Shown here one piece after another: positions 40,842 through 48,883 of a stretch of 64,000 bases of DNA. The translations under genes and the position numbers were made by a program. Origin of the DNA: Candidatus Methylomirabilota bacterium. Lineage in GTDB: Bacteria; Methylomirabilota; Methylomirabilia; Methylomirabilales; Methylomirabilaceae. The notes under the pieces are model-generated. The model saw only the letters and a program-made list of their open reading frames with translations, had not been told where the DNA came from and did not search any database. The stretch spans positions 24,276 to 88,275 of the forward strand of contig JACQQF010000037.1 in NCBI GenBank assembly GCA_016207095.1. Direction: 5' to 3'. Each line of letters starts with the position of its first letter. The stretch's first letter is position 1.

Positions 40842-40870
40842 ACCATATATAACCCTGTTTTCCTTGTCAA
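40842..40870 (-). promoter_or_regulatory. Promoter of mraZ and the dcw cluster
   Basis: On the minus strand TTGACA (40865-40870), a 17-bp spacer and TATGGT (40842-40847) precede the MraZ box. The match and the position make it the likely main promoter of the cluster. Confidence 0.75.
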
Positions 40871-40951
40871 GCAAAATGTGAAGCTATTTTGAAAGGCCGG
40901 TGTAAGGCGTGCCCCAATGAGGAGATATCCAGGATGGCGGGATCGATTCGC

Positions 40952-41812
40952 TTACGGAGCAGCGATCAGGATATTATCAATGAGGCGCGTGTGACCGAAT
41001 CTCACTGCGACGGCGGCCAGGGTGGGGCCCTCAATACGATCCACCGCCTTCAAAGTGTCGGGGTCGCAGAGGGCAAGATAATCGATCTGCGCCAGCGGGT
41101 CGGCTTCAATCATCTCCCGCATCCCCTCAAGGATGATCGTGGCGTTCCTTTCCCCGCCCTTGATCTGTTCTTCTGAACGTCTGAGGGAGCGATAGAGGAC
41201 AGGGGCCACCCTTCGCTGGTCGGGCGTCAGGCGGGCGTTGCGCGAGCTCATGGCAAGGCCGTCGGGCTCGCGGACGGTCGGCAGGACAACAATGGTGAGG
41301 TCGAAGTTCAGGTCGGCCACCAGACGGCGGACCACCACCGTTTGCTGGTAATCCTTCTGCCCGAAGTAGGCCCGGTGTGGCTTCATCAGATTAAATAGCT
41401 TCGCCACCACGGTCGCCACGCCACGGAAGTGCCCTGGACGTGACGCCCCACACAACCACTCCGTGATCTCGGCAACCTCGACGAACGTGCGGTAGCGCTT
41501 CGGGTAAATGGACTCAGCGCGCGGCGCGAATACCACGTCAGCCCCAACGCCCTCAAGGCGGACCAGATCGCCTGCTAGGTCACGCGGGTAGCTGTCGAAA
41601 TCCTCGCCCTGGCCGAACTGTGTGGGATTGACGAAGATGCTCACCGCCAGGACATCGTTCTCGGCCCGCGCGCGCCGCATGAGAGAAAGGTGGCCCTCAT
41701 GAAGAAACCCCATCGTCGGCACGAGTCCGATCGTCCTGCCTCCCTTCCGAATCGCCTCACAGAGATGCTGGACAGCGGACGGGTCATGAACGATTTCCAT
41801 CGGTTCACTCAC
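40952..41812 (-). CDS. panC: Pantothenate synthetase
   Basis: 286 aa. The nucleotidyltransferase-type HIGH motif is in MGFLHEGHLSLMRRA. VNPTQFGQGEDFDSYPRD follows, and FGQKDYQQTVVVRRLVADLNF is diagnostic. KMSKS-like signature replaced by the family's LAMSSRNARLTPDQR. It joins pantoate and beta-alanine with ATP. It follows panB after a GCACCTC-type repeat. The gap to the mraZ promoter on its other side is 175 bp. Confidence 0.96.
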   Translation of the reverse strand: MSEPMEIVHDPSAVQHLCEAIRKGGRTIGLVPTMGFLHEGHLSLMRRARAENDVLAVSIFVNPTQFGQGEDFDSYPRDLAGDLVRLEGVGADVVFAPRAESIYPKRYRTFVEVAEITEWLCGASRPGHFRGVATVVAKLFNLMKPHRAYFGQKDYQQTVVVRRLVADLNFDLTIVVLPTVREPDGLAMSSRNARLTPDQRRVAPVLYRSLRRSEEQIKGGERNATIILEGMREMIEADPLAQIDYLALCDPDTLKAVDRIEGPTLAAVAVRFGHTRLIDNILIAAP

Positions 41813-41857
41813 TCATTCCAGCGGGCGAGTTCTGCTGTTCTCCAGGTATCCCGTGCC

Positions 41858-41948
41858 GCGCACCTTGCACCTCGCACTCCGCACTATCCATCCCGCACCT
41901 CGCACCTCGCACTCCGGACTATTCATCCCGCACGTCGCACCTCGCACA
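41858..41948. repeat. GCACCTC 7-bp-period repeat between panB and panC
   Basis: Seven-base units GCACCTC, GCACTCC, GCACTAT, TCCCGCACCT recur across about 90 bp. Seven related arrays with the same unit occur elsewhere in the minus-strand biosynthetic block, always between genes or at their edges. Confidence 0.75.
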
Positions 41949-41954
41949 CATCTC

Positions 41955-42797
41955 TCATTCCTCCAGCAGCGCTCTCTCGGTCTCCTCGTCGATTGAGAAC
42001 GCATGCGCGGGGCCGGGAAATCGGCACTCGATCACCTCCTCTCGGAACTGACCAACGGCGTCGCCGATCACCGTCGCCAGATCCGCATACCGTTTCGTGA
42101 ACTTCGGGGCAAAGCGGTCAAAGAACCCCAAGAGGTCATGCGTGACCAGGACCTGGCCGTCACAGTCGAGCCCCGCCCCGATCCCGATCGTCGGGATGGT
42201 CAGTCGGTCAGTAATGACACGGGCGAGGGCGCTCGGGATCGCTTCAAGCACGACGGCGAAGACCCCCGCCTTCTCGAGTGCAAGGGCATCGTCCAGGATA
42301 CGCCGTGCGGCGTCCAACGCCCTCCCCTGGACCTTGTACCCCTCCGTCAGGACCGTTGTTTGCGGCGTCAGCCCGACGTGGCCCATGACCGGAATCCCGG
42401 CGTCAGTGATCGCTCTCACGGCAGGCAGCGACGGCAGGCCGCGCTCGACCTTGACGGCATGAGCCAGACCTTCCTTCACGAAGCGCCCGGCGTTTCTGAC
42501 CGCCTCAGCCGGTTCAGCTTCGTACGACATGAACGGCATGTCGACAACTACCAGGGCCCGCTTGACGGCCCGCGTCACGGCCTTGGTCATCATCAACATC
42601 TCGTCCATCGTAACCGGGATCGTGTTTTCGTACCCGAGGACCGTCATCCCGCCGGAGTCGCCGACCAGGATCACATCGACCCCCGCGCGATCGATCAGCA
42701 GCGCCATCGGGTAATCGTAGGCCGTCAGCACCGTGATCTTCCGCCCTTCGCGTTTCATCTGCTGCAAGGTGACCGTCCTGACCTTTCGATCAGCCAT
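41955..42797 (-). CDS. panB: 3-methyl-2-oxobutanoate hydroxymethyltransferase
   Basis: ATG 42797 with AAAGGAGGGATCG upstream gives 280 aa; the open frame further upstream runs through the terminator. TIM-barrel landmarks are LTAYDYPMALLIDRAGVDVILVGDSGGM, VVVDMPFMSYE, PVMGHVGLTPQ and IGIGAGLDCDGQVLVTHDLLG. It makes ketopantoate, two steps before the PanC reaction. The ketopantoate reductase gene (panE) is not in the window. Confidence 0.96.
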   Translation of the reverse strand: MADRKVRTVTLQQMKREGRKITVLTAYDYPMALLIDRAGVDVILVGDSGGMTVLGYENTIPVTMDEMLMMTKAVTRAVKRALVVVDMPFMSYEAEPAEAVRNAGRFVKEGLAHAVKVERGLPSLPAVRAITDAGIPVMGHVGLTPQTTVLTEGYKVQGRALDAARRILDDALALEKAGVFAVVLEAIPSALARVITDRLTIPTIGIGAGLDCDGQVLVTHDLLGFFDRFAPKFTKRYADLATVIGDAVGQFREEVIECRFPGPAHAFSIDEETERALLEE

Positions 42798-42857
42798 GAT
42801 CGATCCCTCCTTTCTCCGTTCGACCGGACATTGATCGTTGACCAGCACACAAAAGCA

Positions 42858-42887
42858 AAGGCCCTCCGGACCGATCCGGAAGGCCTT
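42858..42887 (-). terminator. Rho-independent terminator upstream of panB
   Basis: The 13-base arms AAGGCCCTCCGGA and TCCGGAAGGCCTT pair fully on the minus transcript (one G-U) around a 4-base loop, followed by TTTGCTTTTGTG. It lies between the kinase gene with its repeat element and panB, so transcription from the folB-kinase block probably ends here. The 397-bp gap 42798-43195 holds this hairpin and the element at 43008-43198. Confidence 0.75.
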
Positions 42888-43007
42888 GGTCTTACCGCGA
42901 GGGCGTCGCGTTCCCATTCACCGGCTTCCAGCACACACGGTGTCTCGAGCCGGAGGGAGATGCTTCGCTAGTATCGCTTAAGCGCAAACGGCTTTCCGTC
43001 TCGGTCC

Positions 43008-43198
43008 CTAGTACCGGTCCAATAAACTTCGCGTAGCCGCGTTGCTGGCCCCCGGGGCACTCCCTGCGACGTACCCAACACTGTACGTCGGGTACCCGCG
43101 CAGTGGGTGCGGCCCCGGCTGCCGCGCCTTGCTACACTCGTTTCTTGGCCCGGTAGAGCGCCCACCAACTGCAGAAAGAATCAGTTGGAAGTACACTA
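43008..43198 (+). mobile_element. Non-autonomous repeat element, family A copy 3 (inverted relative to copies 1, 2 and 4)
   Basis: 191 bp with CTAG at both ends (43008-43011 and 43196-43199). In reverse complement it reads GTGTACTTCCAACTG..., CCAAGAAACGAG, GGGTACCCGACGTAC, ACGTCGCAGGGAGTGCC, and ends TTATTGGACCGGTACTAG, matching copy 4 throughout. Its left end supplies the TAG stop of the deoxynucleoside kinase gene. Confidence 0.85.
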
Positions 43199-43840
43199 GC
43201 TACGGGATCCGAGCGGCACATAGTAGTGCGTACCTGCCCGGACTGCTCCGACCTGCTTCACCAGGTCTTCGAAATCCTCCTTGTGTTTGACAAAGTCAAT
43301 ATCGTTCGTGTTGACGACCAGCAGCGGCGTCACCGAGTAGTGGAAGAAGAAATGATTGTAGGCCGCGTTCACATCCTCCAGATACGTCCGATCCAGTTCC
43401 CGCTCGTATGCCCTTGCCCGCATCTGAATCCGCCGCATCAAGACCTCGGTGCTGGCCTGGAGATAGAGGACAAGATCCGGCTTCTGCACCCGCATCTCCA
43501 GAAGCGGGTGCAGCCGCTCGTAAAGAGCCAGCTCGTTATCGTCGAGAGTAAGATACGCGAAAATCTTGTCCTTGGCAAAGAGATAATCGCTCACCAGCGA
43601 CTGTTTGAAAAGGTCAAACTGAACCAGCTCCTGTTGTTGGCGGAATCGATTCAGGAGGAAATAGAGCTGTGTCTGAAATGCGTAGCGACGCATATCCGTG
43701 TAGAAGTGAGAGATAAACGGGTTCTCCTCTGGGCCCTCCAGCAACTTCCTGGCCTGCAACCGCTCGGCCAACATCTCCGCAAGACTCGTCTTGCCGACGC
43801 CGATCGGGCCCTCGACCACAATGTAACGGGGATTCGGCAT
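43196..43840 (-). CDS. Deoxynucleoside kinase
   Basis: 214 aa from ATG. The P-loop EGPIGVGKTSLAEMLAERL lies at residues 10-28. ENPFISHFYTDMRRYAFQTQLYFLLNRFRQ matches the E-N-P-F/L ... QxxFL pattern of dGK/dAK-type kinases, and RIQMRARAYERELDRTYLEDVNAAYNHFF is the lid and terminal segment. It phosphorylates deoxypurine or deoxypyrimidine nucleosides for salvage; specificity is not readable. It follows folK by 23 bp. Its TAG stop is formed by an inserted element. Confidence 0.88.
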   Translation of the reverse strand: MPNPRYIVVEGPIGVGKTSLAEMLAERLQARKLLEGPEENPFISHFYTDMRRYAFQTQLYFLLNRFRQQQELVQFDLFKQSLVSDYLFAKDKIFAYLTLDDNELALYERLHPLLEMRVQKPDLVLYLQASTEVLMRRIQMRARAYERELDRTYLEDVNAAYNHFFFHYSVTPLLVVNTNDIDFVKHKEDFEDLVKQVGAVRAGTHYYVPLGSRS

Positions 43841-43863
43841 GGCCCTCTGTTAAGGCGCGAGAC

Positions 43864-44385
43864 TTACGCCGTGGTTGCGGGGTGCGCTGCCCGCGCCAGC
43901 ATTCGAACATGTGATGGATCGTCGAGACAATCGAGCAGTTCACGCATCGTCAATCCCAGGACCGGGTGGCGAAGATCTGGCGCGAGCTCGCACAGCGGCA
44001 CCAGGACAAAGCGGCGAAGATGAAGTCGGGGGTGGGGCAGCACGAGGTCCGGTCGCTCCACCACATGCGAACCGACGAGGAGCAGGTCGAGGTCGATGCT
44101 CCGATCCTCGCCCCGTGCCCTGACCGCCGGCCGGCCCATGACGTGCTCGATCCGCTGCAGCTCTCGCAGCAACACCTGCGGGGGCAACGTCGTCTCTGCC
44201 GAGGCCACCCCGTTGACAAACCAGCCGCCCGAGGCCGGGGGGACCGGTGCGGTCTCGTAGAGGGATGAACGAACCATCCCTGTAATCCCTGGAAGGCGTG
44301 AGATGGTCTCCATGGCCTTCTGGCAATGGTCGATTCTCTTGCCCAGGTTTGATCCGACACCGATATACGCTCGTTCACCCTTCAT
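43864..44385 (-). CDS. folK: 2-amino-4-hydroxy-6-hydroxymethyldihydropteridine pyrophosphokinase
   Basis: 173 aa. YIGVGSNLGKR at the start and VNGVASAETTLPPQVLL and GEDRSIDLDLLLVGSHVVERPDLVLPHPRLHLRRFVLVPLCELAPD near the middle are the family signatures (R-x-I-D-L-D-L-L and P-H-P-R). It attaches pyrophosphate to hydroxymethyl-dihydropterin. It overlaps folB as ATGA, consistent with consecutive folate steps. Confidence 0.95.
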   Translation of the reverse strand: MKGERAYIGVGSNLGKRIDHCQKAMETISRLPGITGMVRSSLYETAPVPPASGGWFVNGVASAETTLPPQVLLRELQRIEHVMGRPAVRARGEDRSIDLDLLLVGSHVVERPDLVLPHPRLHLRRFVLVPLCELAPDLRHPVLGLTMRELLDCLDDPSHVRMLARAAHPATTA

Positions 44386-44744
44386 GGCCGTGAGATCTCC
44401 ACACCCACCGCCTCGAACGCGCCCGGAAGGGGTGGAGCGGGCTTGCTTGCCCGGACGCGCACGCCGGCCGCGGGAAAGCGTTCCAGCAATGCCGTAGCAA
44501 CCCGCTCGGCGAGCGCCTCCAACAGCCGGTACTGCTCCCTTTCTCCGATCTCCTTCACCAGGCGCAGCACCTCCGCATAATCGATAGACGCCGATAGCTG
44601 ATCGCTTCCGCCCGCCGGGCGCAGGTCCATGCTCAGCTCGACGTCCACGAGGAACCGTTGGCCCTGCCGCCGCTCCTCCTCAGCCACGCCATGATAGCCA
44701 TAGAACTGAATCCCCTGCACAAAGACCCGGTCTAGCCCTGCCAT
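44382..44744 (-). CDS. folB: Dihydroneopterin aldolase
   Basis: 120 aa from ATG. GLDRVFVQGIQFYGYHGVAEEERRQGQRFLVDVEL is the family N-terminus with the catalytic region, and SIDYAEVLRLVKEIGEREQYRLLEALAERVA follows. It converts dihydroneopterin to the FolK substrate. The ribosome-binding site AGGAGA lies at the border of a repeat element that separates folB from dapL. Confidence 0.94.
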   Translation of the reverse strand: MAGLDRVFVQGIQFYGYHGVAEEERRQGQRFLVDVELSMDLRPAGGSDQLSASIDYAEVLRLVKEIGEREQYRLLEALAERVATALLERFPAAGVRVRASKPAPPLPGAFEAVGVEISRP

Positions 44745-44754
44745 TCAATCTCCT

Positions 44755-44945
44755 ATAGGTGCCGTTCCAGCAAACTCGTACTCAGTTGGTAGGCACAGTG
44801 CCGGGTCAAGAAACGAGCATAGCCAGGCGCGGCGCCTTGGGCCGCACCCACTTCGCGGGTACCCGGCGTACGTCATCAGGTACGTCGCAGGGAGTGCCCC
44901 AGGCGCCAGCAACGCCGCTAGGCGAAGTTAATTGGACCGGCACTA
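44755..44945 (-). mobile_element. Non-autonomous repeat element, family A copy 4, between dapL and folB
   Basis: 191 bp from TAGGTGCCGTTCCAG to TTGGACCGGCACTAG. The core matches copies 1 and 3 closely (GGGTCAAGAAACGAGCATAG, GGGTACCCGGCGTAC, TACGTCGCAGGGAGTGC, GCTAGGCGAAGTTAATTGG). The right end supplies the TAG stop of dapL (44943-44945). The left end is four bases from the folB ribosome-binding site. Confidence 0.85.
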
Positions 44946-46121
44946 GGGCTTCAGGCTCGAGGCGGCGATCCTCTCAACTGCCTCCTTGATTCTAGAGACG
45001 TCCACCGTCAGGGCAGCGCGGATGTACCCCTCGCCGTGCCGACCGAAACCGGTTCCGGGCGTCATCACAATGCCTATCTCCGAGAGGAGCGCGGAGGCGA
45101 AGGAGGCGGAGGTGTGCCCTTGAGGCACTCCGATCCAGACATAGAAGCTGGCCTTCGGCCGATCCACGACGAACCCTATGGCCGACAAACCATCCACAAG
45201 CGCATCGCGTCGCTCCTTGTAGATGGCACACATCGCCTCAACACAGTCTTGTGATCCGCTCAGCGCGGCAATTGCGGCCTCCTGCACAGCTTGGAACACC
45301 CCCGAATCCAGATTGGTCTTGATCCGCCCAAGACCCGCTAGAATCTCGCGAGACCCGACGGCAAAGCCGATACGCCACCCTGTCATGTTGTACGTCTTGG
45401 AGAGGGAGTGGTACTCGATCGCCACCTCCTCGGCCCCCTCCACCCCCAAGAGGCTGTCCGGCAGATAGCCATCGAACGCGATCTCCGAGTAGGCGGCATC
45501 GTGGCAGAGAATCAGCCTGTGTTCCCGCGCAAAGGCGACCGCCTCGTCAAAGAAGGCCCGTGGCGCCACGGCAGCCGTCGGGTTGTTCGGATAGTTCAAG
45601 AAGAGCATCTTAGCCTTCTTGAGCACATCTGACGGGATCGCCCGAAGTTCCGGAAGGAACGCCCGTTCACGCGTGAGAGGCATATAGTGCGGAACGCCTT
45701 CGGCAAAGATGGTTCCCGCTTGATAGACCGGGTAGCCTGGATCGGGAACCAGGACGACATCGCCCGGATCGACGAACGCTAAGGGGATGTGCCCGATCCC
45801 CTCCTTCGATCCGATGAGGCTCAAGACCTCGGTCTCGGGATCGAGCGTGACGCCAAACCGCTTGCCGTACCAATCGGCCACCGCCTGCCGGAAGCTCAGC
45901 ATCCCCTCGTAGGAGGGGTACGGATGATTCCGCGCGTCCGCGGAGGCCTCCTGCATCCGCTTCACGATATGCGGCGGGGTTGGCAGGTCCGGGTCGCCAA
46001 CCCCCAGATTGATGATATCCATCCCGCGGCGGATGGCCTCCCGCTTCAACCGGTCGATCTCGGCGAACAGATATGGAGGAAGTTTGCTCAACCGATGCGC
46101 CAGTTGAAAACGCTGAGCCAT
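44943..46121 (-). CDS. dapL: LL-diaminopimelate aminotransferase
   Basis: ATG 46121 gives 392 aa; an upstream start would add eight residues. Class I/II aminotransferase with INLGVGDPDLPTPPHIV, SYEGMLSFRQAVADWYGKRFGV, LNYPNNPTAAVAP, and the PLP lysine in SLSKTYNMTGWRIGFAVG; LGRIKTNLDSGVFQAVQEAA and the late YIRAALTVD follow. The sequence context with dapA, dapB, dapF and lysA supports conversion of tetrahydrodipicolinate directly to LL-DAP rather than a generic role. The TAG stop lies in an inserted element. Confidence 0.88.
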   Translation of the reverse strand: MAQRFQLAHRLSKLPPYLFAEIDRLKREAIRRGMDIINLGVGDPDLPTPPHIVKRMQEASADARNHPYPSYEGMLSFRQAVADWYGKRFGVTLDPETEVLSLIGSKEGIGHIPLAFVDPGDVVLVPDPGYPVYQAGTIFAEGVPHYMPLTRERAFLPELRAIPSDVLKKAKMLFLNYPNNPTAAVAPRAFFDEAVAFAREHRLILCHDAAYSEIAFDGYLPDSLLGVEGAEEVAIEYHSLSKTYNMTGWRIGFAVGSREILAGLGRIKTNLDSGVFQAVQEAAIAALSGSQDCVEAMCAIYKERRDALVDGLSAIGFVVDRPKASFYVWIGVPQGHTSASFASALLSEIGIVMTPGTGFGRHGEGYIRAALTVDVSRIKEAVERIAASSLKP

Positions 46122-46237
46122 TCTTGATCTCCCGTGGGAGGTCACTCCTGCTGAGTCCCTCGTGCGGAGGCCGTGGGCCGATGAGCCCGGCTGCCTCGAT
46201 CTTCCGGCCGTTCAGCCGGTGCGCCGAGCGCTCCTCC

Positions 46238-46996
46238 TCAACCCCTTACAACCGTATTGCTGAGTCGGCCGATCCCCTGCACCTCGATCTCGATCGCATC
46301 ACCGGGCTGCATCGGGCCGACCCCCGAGGGGGTGCCGGTAGAGATCACGTCTCCAGGATAGAGGGTCATGACGGTTGAGATGAAATGAATCAGATACGGA
46401 ACATCGAAGATGAAGTTATTGATGTTGGACTCCTGGCGGATCACCCCGTTCAGATACGCTCGGATGGGCGCATCGGACAGGTCCAGCTCGGTCTCGATCC
46501 ACGGACCGATGGGGGCGAAGGTGTTGAACGATTTCGCCCGAGTCCATTGCCCATCCTTTCGTTGGAGGTCCCGCGCCGTCACGTCGTTACAGCACACGTA
46601 CCCAAGGATGCACCGCAGCGCCCTCTCGGCGGGAACGGCCCTGGCAGTCCGCTTGATGACGATCCCCAGCTCCGCCTCAAAATCCAGGCGCCCACACGAC
46701 TTCGGGTAGACGATCTTGCCACGGTGGGGAAGGACCGCGGTCGGAGGCTTTAGAAACATGATTGGCTCTTCGGGCACGTCCTGCTTCAACTCCTCCGCAT
46801 GGTCGCGGTAGTTCAGACCGACAGCCACGATCTTTGAAGGTTCCACAGGCGCCAGGAACCTTACCCGTTTCAGCGAGTGTGTCTTGGTCGTCACGGAGAA
46901 CCGGCCGAAGATGTCGCCCCGGACTTCCCGGACGATGCCGTCCTCCACGACCCCGTAAGTCGGCTGCTTGCCGACCATGAACCGGACAATCCGCAT
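46238..46996 (-). CDS. Fumarylacetoacetate hydrolase-family protein
   Basis: 252 aa. The C-terminal FAH fold carries KIVAVGLNYRDHAEEL, MFLKPPTAVLPHRGKIVYP, the metal-binding DFEAELGIVI with its Glu residues, GYVCCNDVTARDLQ, and GDVISTGTPSGVGPM near the end. Members hydrolyse or decarboxylate 2-oxo acids with Mg2+. The specific substrate is unknown. It lies between dapB and dapL on the same strand but no role in lysine synthesis is known for this family. A TTTCGGG-type repeat lies just upstream. Confidence 0.9.
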   Translation of the reverse strand: MRIVRFMVGKQPTYGVVEDGIVREVRGDIFGRFSVTTKTHSLKRVRFLAPVEPSKIVAVGLNYRDHAEELKQDVPEEPIMFLKPPTAVLPHRGKIVYPKSCGRLDFEAELGIVIKRTARAVPAERALRCILGYVCCNDVTARDLQRKDGQWTRAKSFNTFAPIGPWIETELDLSDAPIRAYLNGVIRQESNINNFIFDVPYLIHFISTVMTLYPGDVISTGTPSGVGPMQPGDAIEIEVQGIGRLSNTVVRG

Positions 46997-47032
46997 AATA
47001 TCAAGTTCCGGGTTTCGGGTTTCGGGTTTCGC
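46990..47032. repeat. GGTTTCG 7-bp-period repeat upstream of the FAH gene
   Basis: TTCCGGG, TTTCGGG, TTTCGGG, TTTCGCG in 7-base steps directly before the FAH-family start codon. It is related to the GTTCCGG units at murG and murD. Confidence 0.65.
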
Positions 47033-47048
47033 GTCCCACGTCAGTCAT

Positions 47049-47858
47049 TCAGCCTTTCAATCCTAGCACATCCTGCATATCGTACAGGCCGGGTGGCCGT
47101 CCGACGACCCAGCGCGCCGCGCGAAGCGCACCGCGGGCGAACGTGTCCCTGCTGTGGGCCCGGTGCGTGATCTCGATTCGTTCCCCCATGCCTCCGAAGA
47201 CGACGGTATGTTCTCCCACCACGTCCCCCGCGCGGAGGGCGTGGACCGCGATCTCCTCCTTGCCCCGCTCGCCGACCATCCCCTTCCGGCCGTAGATCCC
47301 CGCCTTGTCCAGATCGCGGCCCAGCGCGGACGCGACCACCTGGGCCATCCGGAGGGCCGTTCCGCTCGGGGAGTCCTTCTTGAAGCGGTGGTGGGTCTCG
47401 AAAATCTCGACGTCGTAGTCCCCCCCGAGCGCAGAGGCGACCTCGGCGAGAACCTTGAACAACAGATTGACCCCCACGCTCATGTTGGGCGAGACGACAC
47501 ACGGAACGACTGCGCTCAACTCCTTTGCCCTGCTCAGATCGGCCGCGCTGAGCCCGGTCGTGCCAAGGACCATGGGGACCTTGGCATCTGCGGCGACGGC
47601 GAGATGAGCCATGGCAGCCGGCGGCGCGGTGAAGTCGAGCACGACCTGTCCGTCATTCACCACAGAGCGAAGATCTCCTGCGAGCGGGATACCGATCTTG
47701 CCGATGCCGACCGACTCTCCGGCGTCTTTGCCCAGCCCTGGATGGCCCGGACGTTCCACTGCCCCCACCAGGACGAAGTCATCCGACTCATGAATCAAGG
47801 CGGCGATCCGCCCGCCCATCCGGCCACCCGCACCGCAGACGATCGCGCGTATCATCAC
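47049..47858 (-). CDS. dapB: 4-hydroxy-tetrahydrodipicolinate reductase
   Basis: 269 aa. GAGGRMGGRIAALI is the nucleotide-binding start. LDFTAPPAAMAHLAVA and VLGTTGLSAADL follow, and YDVEIFETHHRFKKDSPSGTALRMAQ contains the catalytic His-His and Lys. FARGALRAARWVVGRPPGLYDMQDVLGL is the C-terminal signature. It reduces the DapA product. It precedes the FAH-family gene and follows dapA. Confidence 0.97.
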   Translation of the reverse strand: MMIRAIVCGAGGRMGGRIAALIHESDDFVLVGAVERPGHPGLGKDAGESVGIGKIGIPLAGDLRSVVNDGQVVLDFTAPPAAMAHLAVAADAKVPMVLGTTGLSAADLSRAKELSAVVPCVVSPNMSVGVNLLFKVLAEVASALGGDYDVEIFETHHRFKKDSPSGTALRMAQVVASALGRDLDKAGIYGRKGMVGERGKEEIAVHALRAGDVVGEHTVVFGGMGERIEITHRAHSRDTFARGALRAARWVVGRPPGLYDMQDVLGLKG

Positions 47859-47872
47859 ATCACAAAAGTTAG

Positions 47873-47905
47873 GATCGAGGGTTTAGGGTATAGGGTCTGG
47901 TGTCG
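47873..47905. repeat. TTTAGGG-type repeat between dapA and dapB
   Basis: GAGGGTTTAGGGTATAGGGTC, a short run of about four 7-base units in the 50-bp space between dapA and dapB. Confidence 0.6.
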
Positions 47906-47908
47906 ATT

Positions 47909-48793
47909 TCATCCGATGAGGCCGTACGCCCGCATCGCGGCCTTGAGCTTATTGAGATTGGCCTCGCTCATCGGGCAGAGTGGCAGACGCAACTCACCAT
48001 TGATCATCCCCATGAGCGCCATGGCCGTCTTGACGGGGATCGGATTGGTCTCGCAAAACATCGCCTGGCACAGGGGGAAAAGCTTCAGGTGGAGCTCCCT
48101 GGCACGCTTCCAGTCGCCGCTGAGGAAGGCACGCGTCAGGTCCGCCACATCCCGTGGAACGATGTTCGCGACCACCGAGATCACGCCCTTGCCCCCCACC
48201 GCCATCAGCGGCAGTGTCAAGGTGTCATCCCCCGACAGGAACGAGAGTTTTGCACCGCACAAGACGATGTCATGGGTCATCTGCTCCAGGTTGCCTGTCG
48301 CCTCCTTCATCCCGACGATATTCGGATGGTCCGCGAGCACAGCCAGGGTGTCCGGGAGCATGTTGATCCCCGTACGCCCCGGAATGTTGTAGAGGATCAG
48401 CGGAAGCTCCACAGCGTCGGCGATCGCGCGACAATGAGCAATGAGCCCCTGCTGGGTCGGCTTATTGTAGTACGGGAGGACCACAAGAGCGCCGTCGGCC
48501 CCGGCGTTCTTGGCGAAGCGCGTCAGATCGATCGCTTCCGCGGTGCTGTTCGATCCGGTTCCGGCGACCACAGGTATCCGCTTATTCGCGGTTTGGATCG
48601 CCAGCTCGATCACGCGCCTGTGCTCGTCATGACTCAGGGTCGGCGACTCGCCTGTCGTCCCACAGGGGACGAGAACATCGGTGCCGTTCTTGATGTGAAA
48701 CTCCACCAGCTCGCGGACTTTTGTCTCATCGACTCGTCCGTCTTTGAAAGGGGTCACCACCGCCACCATTGAACCCTGAAACACTCTCTTCAT
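47909..48793 (-). CDS. dapA: 4-hydroxy-tetrahydrodipicolinate synthase
   Basis: ATG 48793 with GGAGG upstream gives 294 aa; the frame continues upstream only as translated GCACCTC repeat. VPCGTTGESPTLSHDEH, VLPYYNKPTQQGLIAH (catalytic Tyr) and VGMKEATGNLEQM (Schiff-base Lys) are present, with LSGDDTLTLPLMAVGGKGVISVVAN. It condenses pyruvate with aspartate semialdehyde, the first step of the DAP branch. Confidence 0.97.
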   Translation of the reverse strand: MKRVFQGSMVAVVTPFKDGRVDETKVRELVEFHIKNGTDVLVPCGTTGESPTLSHDEHRRVIELAIQTANKRIPVVAGTGSNSTAEAIDLTRFAKNAGADGALVVLPYYNKPTQQGLIAHCRAIADAVELPLILYNIPGRTGINMLPDTLAVLADHPNIVGMKEATGNLEQMTHDIVLCGAKLSFLSGDDTLTLPLMAVGGKGVISVVANIVPRDVADLTRAFLSGDWKRARELHLKLFPLCQAMFCETNPIPVKTAMALMGMINGELRLPLCPMSEANLNKLKAAMRAYGLIG

Positions 48794-48807
48794 GACGACC
48801 TCCATCG

Positions 48808-48882
48808 ACGTGCGATGTGCGAAGTGCGAAGTCCGAAGTGCCCCGCTTCGTCGCACCTCGCACCCCGCACCTCGCACCCCGC
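48808..48882. repeat. GCACCTC 7-bp-period repeat between dapF and dapA
   Basis: Units GCGAAGT/GCGATGT then GCACCTC/GCACCCC in opposite orientation, suggesting an imperfect inverted array. It fills the 90-bp dapF-dapA gap. Confidence 0.7.
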
Positions 48883-48883
48883 A

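Noticed and set aside
41858..41948. GCACCTC array considered as a CRISPR
   Set aside because: Units are seven bases with no spacers; no cas genes in the window.
43008..43168. A 60-66-codon frame inside the family A element
   Set aside because: It also appears in other copies only by virtue of the repeat, with different frames broken in some; the ends, not a protein, are conserved.
44755..44945. Family A element considered as a tRNA or tmRNA-like gene
   Set aside because: No cloverleaf with a T-loop GTTCRA and anticodon stem could be drawn; the inverted ends and CTAG borders favour a mobile element.
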